Both the position numbers and the translations under genes were made by a program. A DNA stretch of 64,000 nt from Pseudaquidulcibacter saccharophilus. GTDB taxonomy: Bacteria > Pseudomonadota > Alphaproteobacteria > Caulobacterales > Aquidulcibacteraceae. Shown here in pieces: positions 62,946 to 64,000 of this stretch. Under the pieces are notes generated by a model. That model was given only the letters and a program-made list of their open reading frames with translations, was not told the origin of the DNA and did no database searches. Numbering within the stretch: the stretch's first letter is position 1; each line of letters starts with the position of its first letter. The stretch covers positions 791,856 through 855,855 of the forward strand of contig NZ_JAHWUS010000001.1 of NCBI RefSeq assembly GCF_019455445.1, read 5' to 3'.

Positions 62946-63877
62946 TGGGCGAAATATTCAAAATTTTTGATGCCCCAATTTTCGCACCGATTAAAAAGCT
63001 GTTTGGCATTGGTGAAACCCCGCTTTTGCCTGCTGATGAGCGACAGGCACGACCACTAACCATTGTTGTGGCGATTATGTGTGCTTTGGGTTGTTTGGCG
63101 GCCTTAACTGCACGCGCCGGATTTCGCGCCGCTGAAACCTGGACTTCGGATTTAAAAAGCGCGATGACGGTTTTGATTGATAGCCCACGGGACGAGGTAT
63201 CATTAAACCGTGCCTTGGTAATTGTTCAAAAAACGCCGGGCGTAAAAGCCGCAAATATTATGGACAAGGAAAAGGCAAAAAAACTCCTGCGTAATTATGG
63301 CGCAAATATCGGGGTTTTGATTGATGAATTGCCATTACCCAATATCATTGAGGTTGGGCTTGATAGGAAAATTGAAGGTACAGAAGACAATCTTCAAAAG
63401 AATTTATCGGGTGCTGGCTTTAAAATCGAGATTGATGACCATTCGCGTTATTCGGGTGAAATTATAAAAACTTCGGCGGTTTTGCGTGGCTTTGCGATTA
63501 TGGCGCTTTTGTCATTGATTGTGGCGGCAATTACCACGATTGCCTTTGCAGCAAGGGCGGCATTGGAATCACGGCGTGATTCTGTGGAAATCCTGCATCT
63601 TGTGGGCGCCGAGGATGAGTTTGTGGCCCGCGAGGTGCAGATACGCTTTATGCGCCTTGGCCTTGTTTCTGGGGCATATGGTGCGCTTGCGGCAGGTGTG
63701 ATGGTTTTTGTGGGAATTTTGATTATGAAAATTGGGGCAAGCGCTTTGACAAGTTCCAATGATATATTAAAATTCTACGATGTTTGGATTTTGATTTTGG
63801 CGCCAATTCTAACCGCATTTGCGGCATCTTTTGCGGCACGTATCGCGGCGCGCCAAACCTTAAAAGAGTTGGTTTAA
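62945..63877 (+). CDS. ftsX: Cell division protein FtsX
   Basis: A 310-residue permease-like protein with a helix at about 33-53, a periplasmic domain to about 175, then three C-terminal helices, and the ESRRDSVEILHLVGAEDEFVAREVQ segment typical of FtsX. ATG 62945 overlaps the ftsE stop by one base. Transmits the FtsE ATPase cycle to periplasmic amidase activators. Confidence 0.92.
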   Translation: MGEIFKIFDAPIFAPIKKLFGIGETPLLPADERQARPLTIVVAIMCALGCLAALTARAGFRAAETWTSDLKSAMTVLIDSPRDEVSLNRALVIVQKTPGVKAANIMDKEKAKKLLRNYGANIGVLIDELPLPNIIEVGLDRKIEGTEDNLQKNLSGAGFKIEIDDHSRYSGEIIKTSAVLRGFAIMALLSLIVAAITTIAFAARAALESRRDSVEILHLVGAEDEFVAREVQIRFMRLGLVSGAYGALAAGVMVFVGILIMKIGASALTSSNDILKFYDVWILILAPILTAFAASFAARIAARQTLKELV

Positions 63878-64000
63878 ATGGCAACGAATCGCAAAAAGCC
63901 ATCTTTATCGAGCTTTATTGCATCACTGGTTTCCAGATTGATTTTTGTTGTCGGGCTTGGCGTATGTCTATTTATCATTGCGGGCTTTTTCAAATTTGCC
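63878..64000 (+). CDS. Start of a membrane protein, probably YdcF/DUF218 family (3' end outside window)
   Basis: 41 residues are visible: a basic start (MATNRKKPSLSS) and one hydrophobic helix (about 18-40). The ATG immediately follows the ftsX stop. In many Alphaproteobacteria a YdcF-like protein follows ftsX; the visible part is compatible but not diagnostic. Confidence 0.5.
   Translation, partial: MATNRKKPSLSSFIASLVSRLIFVVGLGVCLFIIAGFFKFA

Noticed and set aside
1..64000. CRISPR arrays, IS elements, prophage, tRNA or rRNA genes
   Set aside because: No regularly spaced repeats, transposase or phage genes, or tRNA cloverleaf/rRNA sequence were seen by eye; a tRNA scan could still find something missed.

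Overview
The window looks like a piece of an A+T-rich alphaproteobacterial chromosome, most similar in gene content to Caulobacterales/Hyphomonadaceae-type organisms. The evidence is a SigF/NrsF-type ECF sigma system beside a DUF2282 (bufferin) gene, TonB-dependent receptors paired with a 'tryptophan halogenase' and starch enzymes, a UbiM-like ubiquinone hydroxylase, and an MJ0042/DUF3426 zinc-ribbon protein beside ftsE-ftsX. Taxonomy is inferred from gene families only. No tRNA, rRNA, IS element, prophage or CRISPR array was found. Several genes use TTG or GTG starts.

Layout. 1-2.4 kb: metal-stress module (DoxX, BufA, ECF sigma factor, NrsF anti-sigma) with two matching ECF promoters, then a small membrane protein. 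2.4-4.3 kb: YeiH-type exporter with a LysR regulator. 4.5-10.9 kb: ilvD, a TetR/epimerase pair with tandem operators, DUF2867, DUF4424 and a UbiM-like hydroxylase. 11.2-14.5 kb: complete cytochrome bd operon (cydP-cydA-cydB-cydX-ybgE) with a sigma70 promoter overlapped by a 22-bp palindrome. 14.6-18.4 kb: TonB receptor plus histidine acid phosphatase (phytase-like). 18.4-19.5 kb: acyltransferase.

19.5-34.6 kb is a malto-oligosaccharide/starch locus: LacI repressor, GH97, two GH13 enzymes, flavin halogenase-like protein, large TonB receptor, MFS importer and a third GH13. A 14-bp inverted repeat (TGCAAA-N2-TTTGCA) occurs exactly upstream of four units, once imperfectly upstream of lacI, and in GH97 it forms the first codons of the gene. 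A Dps gene in the middle has a 12-bp perfect hairpin that hides its ribosome binding site.

34.7-38.1 kb: a two-lobed TbpB-like surface lipoprotein with poly-Gly and poly-Pro linkers, followed by a Slam-type outer-membrane exporter (TPR plus barrel, DUF560). 38.1-49.0 kb: a complete N-methylglutamate pathway for methylamine use (XRE-cupin regulator, purU, mgdABCD, gmaS, mgsABC).

49.2-64 kb: housekeeping genes (rimO, trmD, glmS, hpt, ftsEX), the exbB-exbD-exbD-tonB energiser operon with LacI-like palindromes in its long upstream region, an N-carbamoylputrescine amidase, an SRPBCC protein and two unrecognised proteins. The TonB system presumably powers the two TonB receptors described above, linking 14-34 kb to 50-53 kb functionally.
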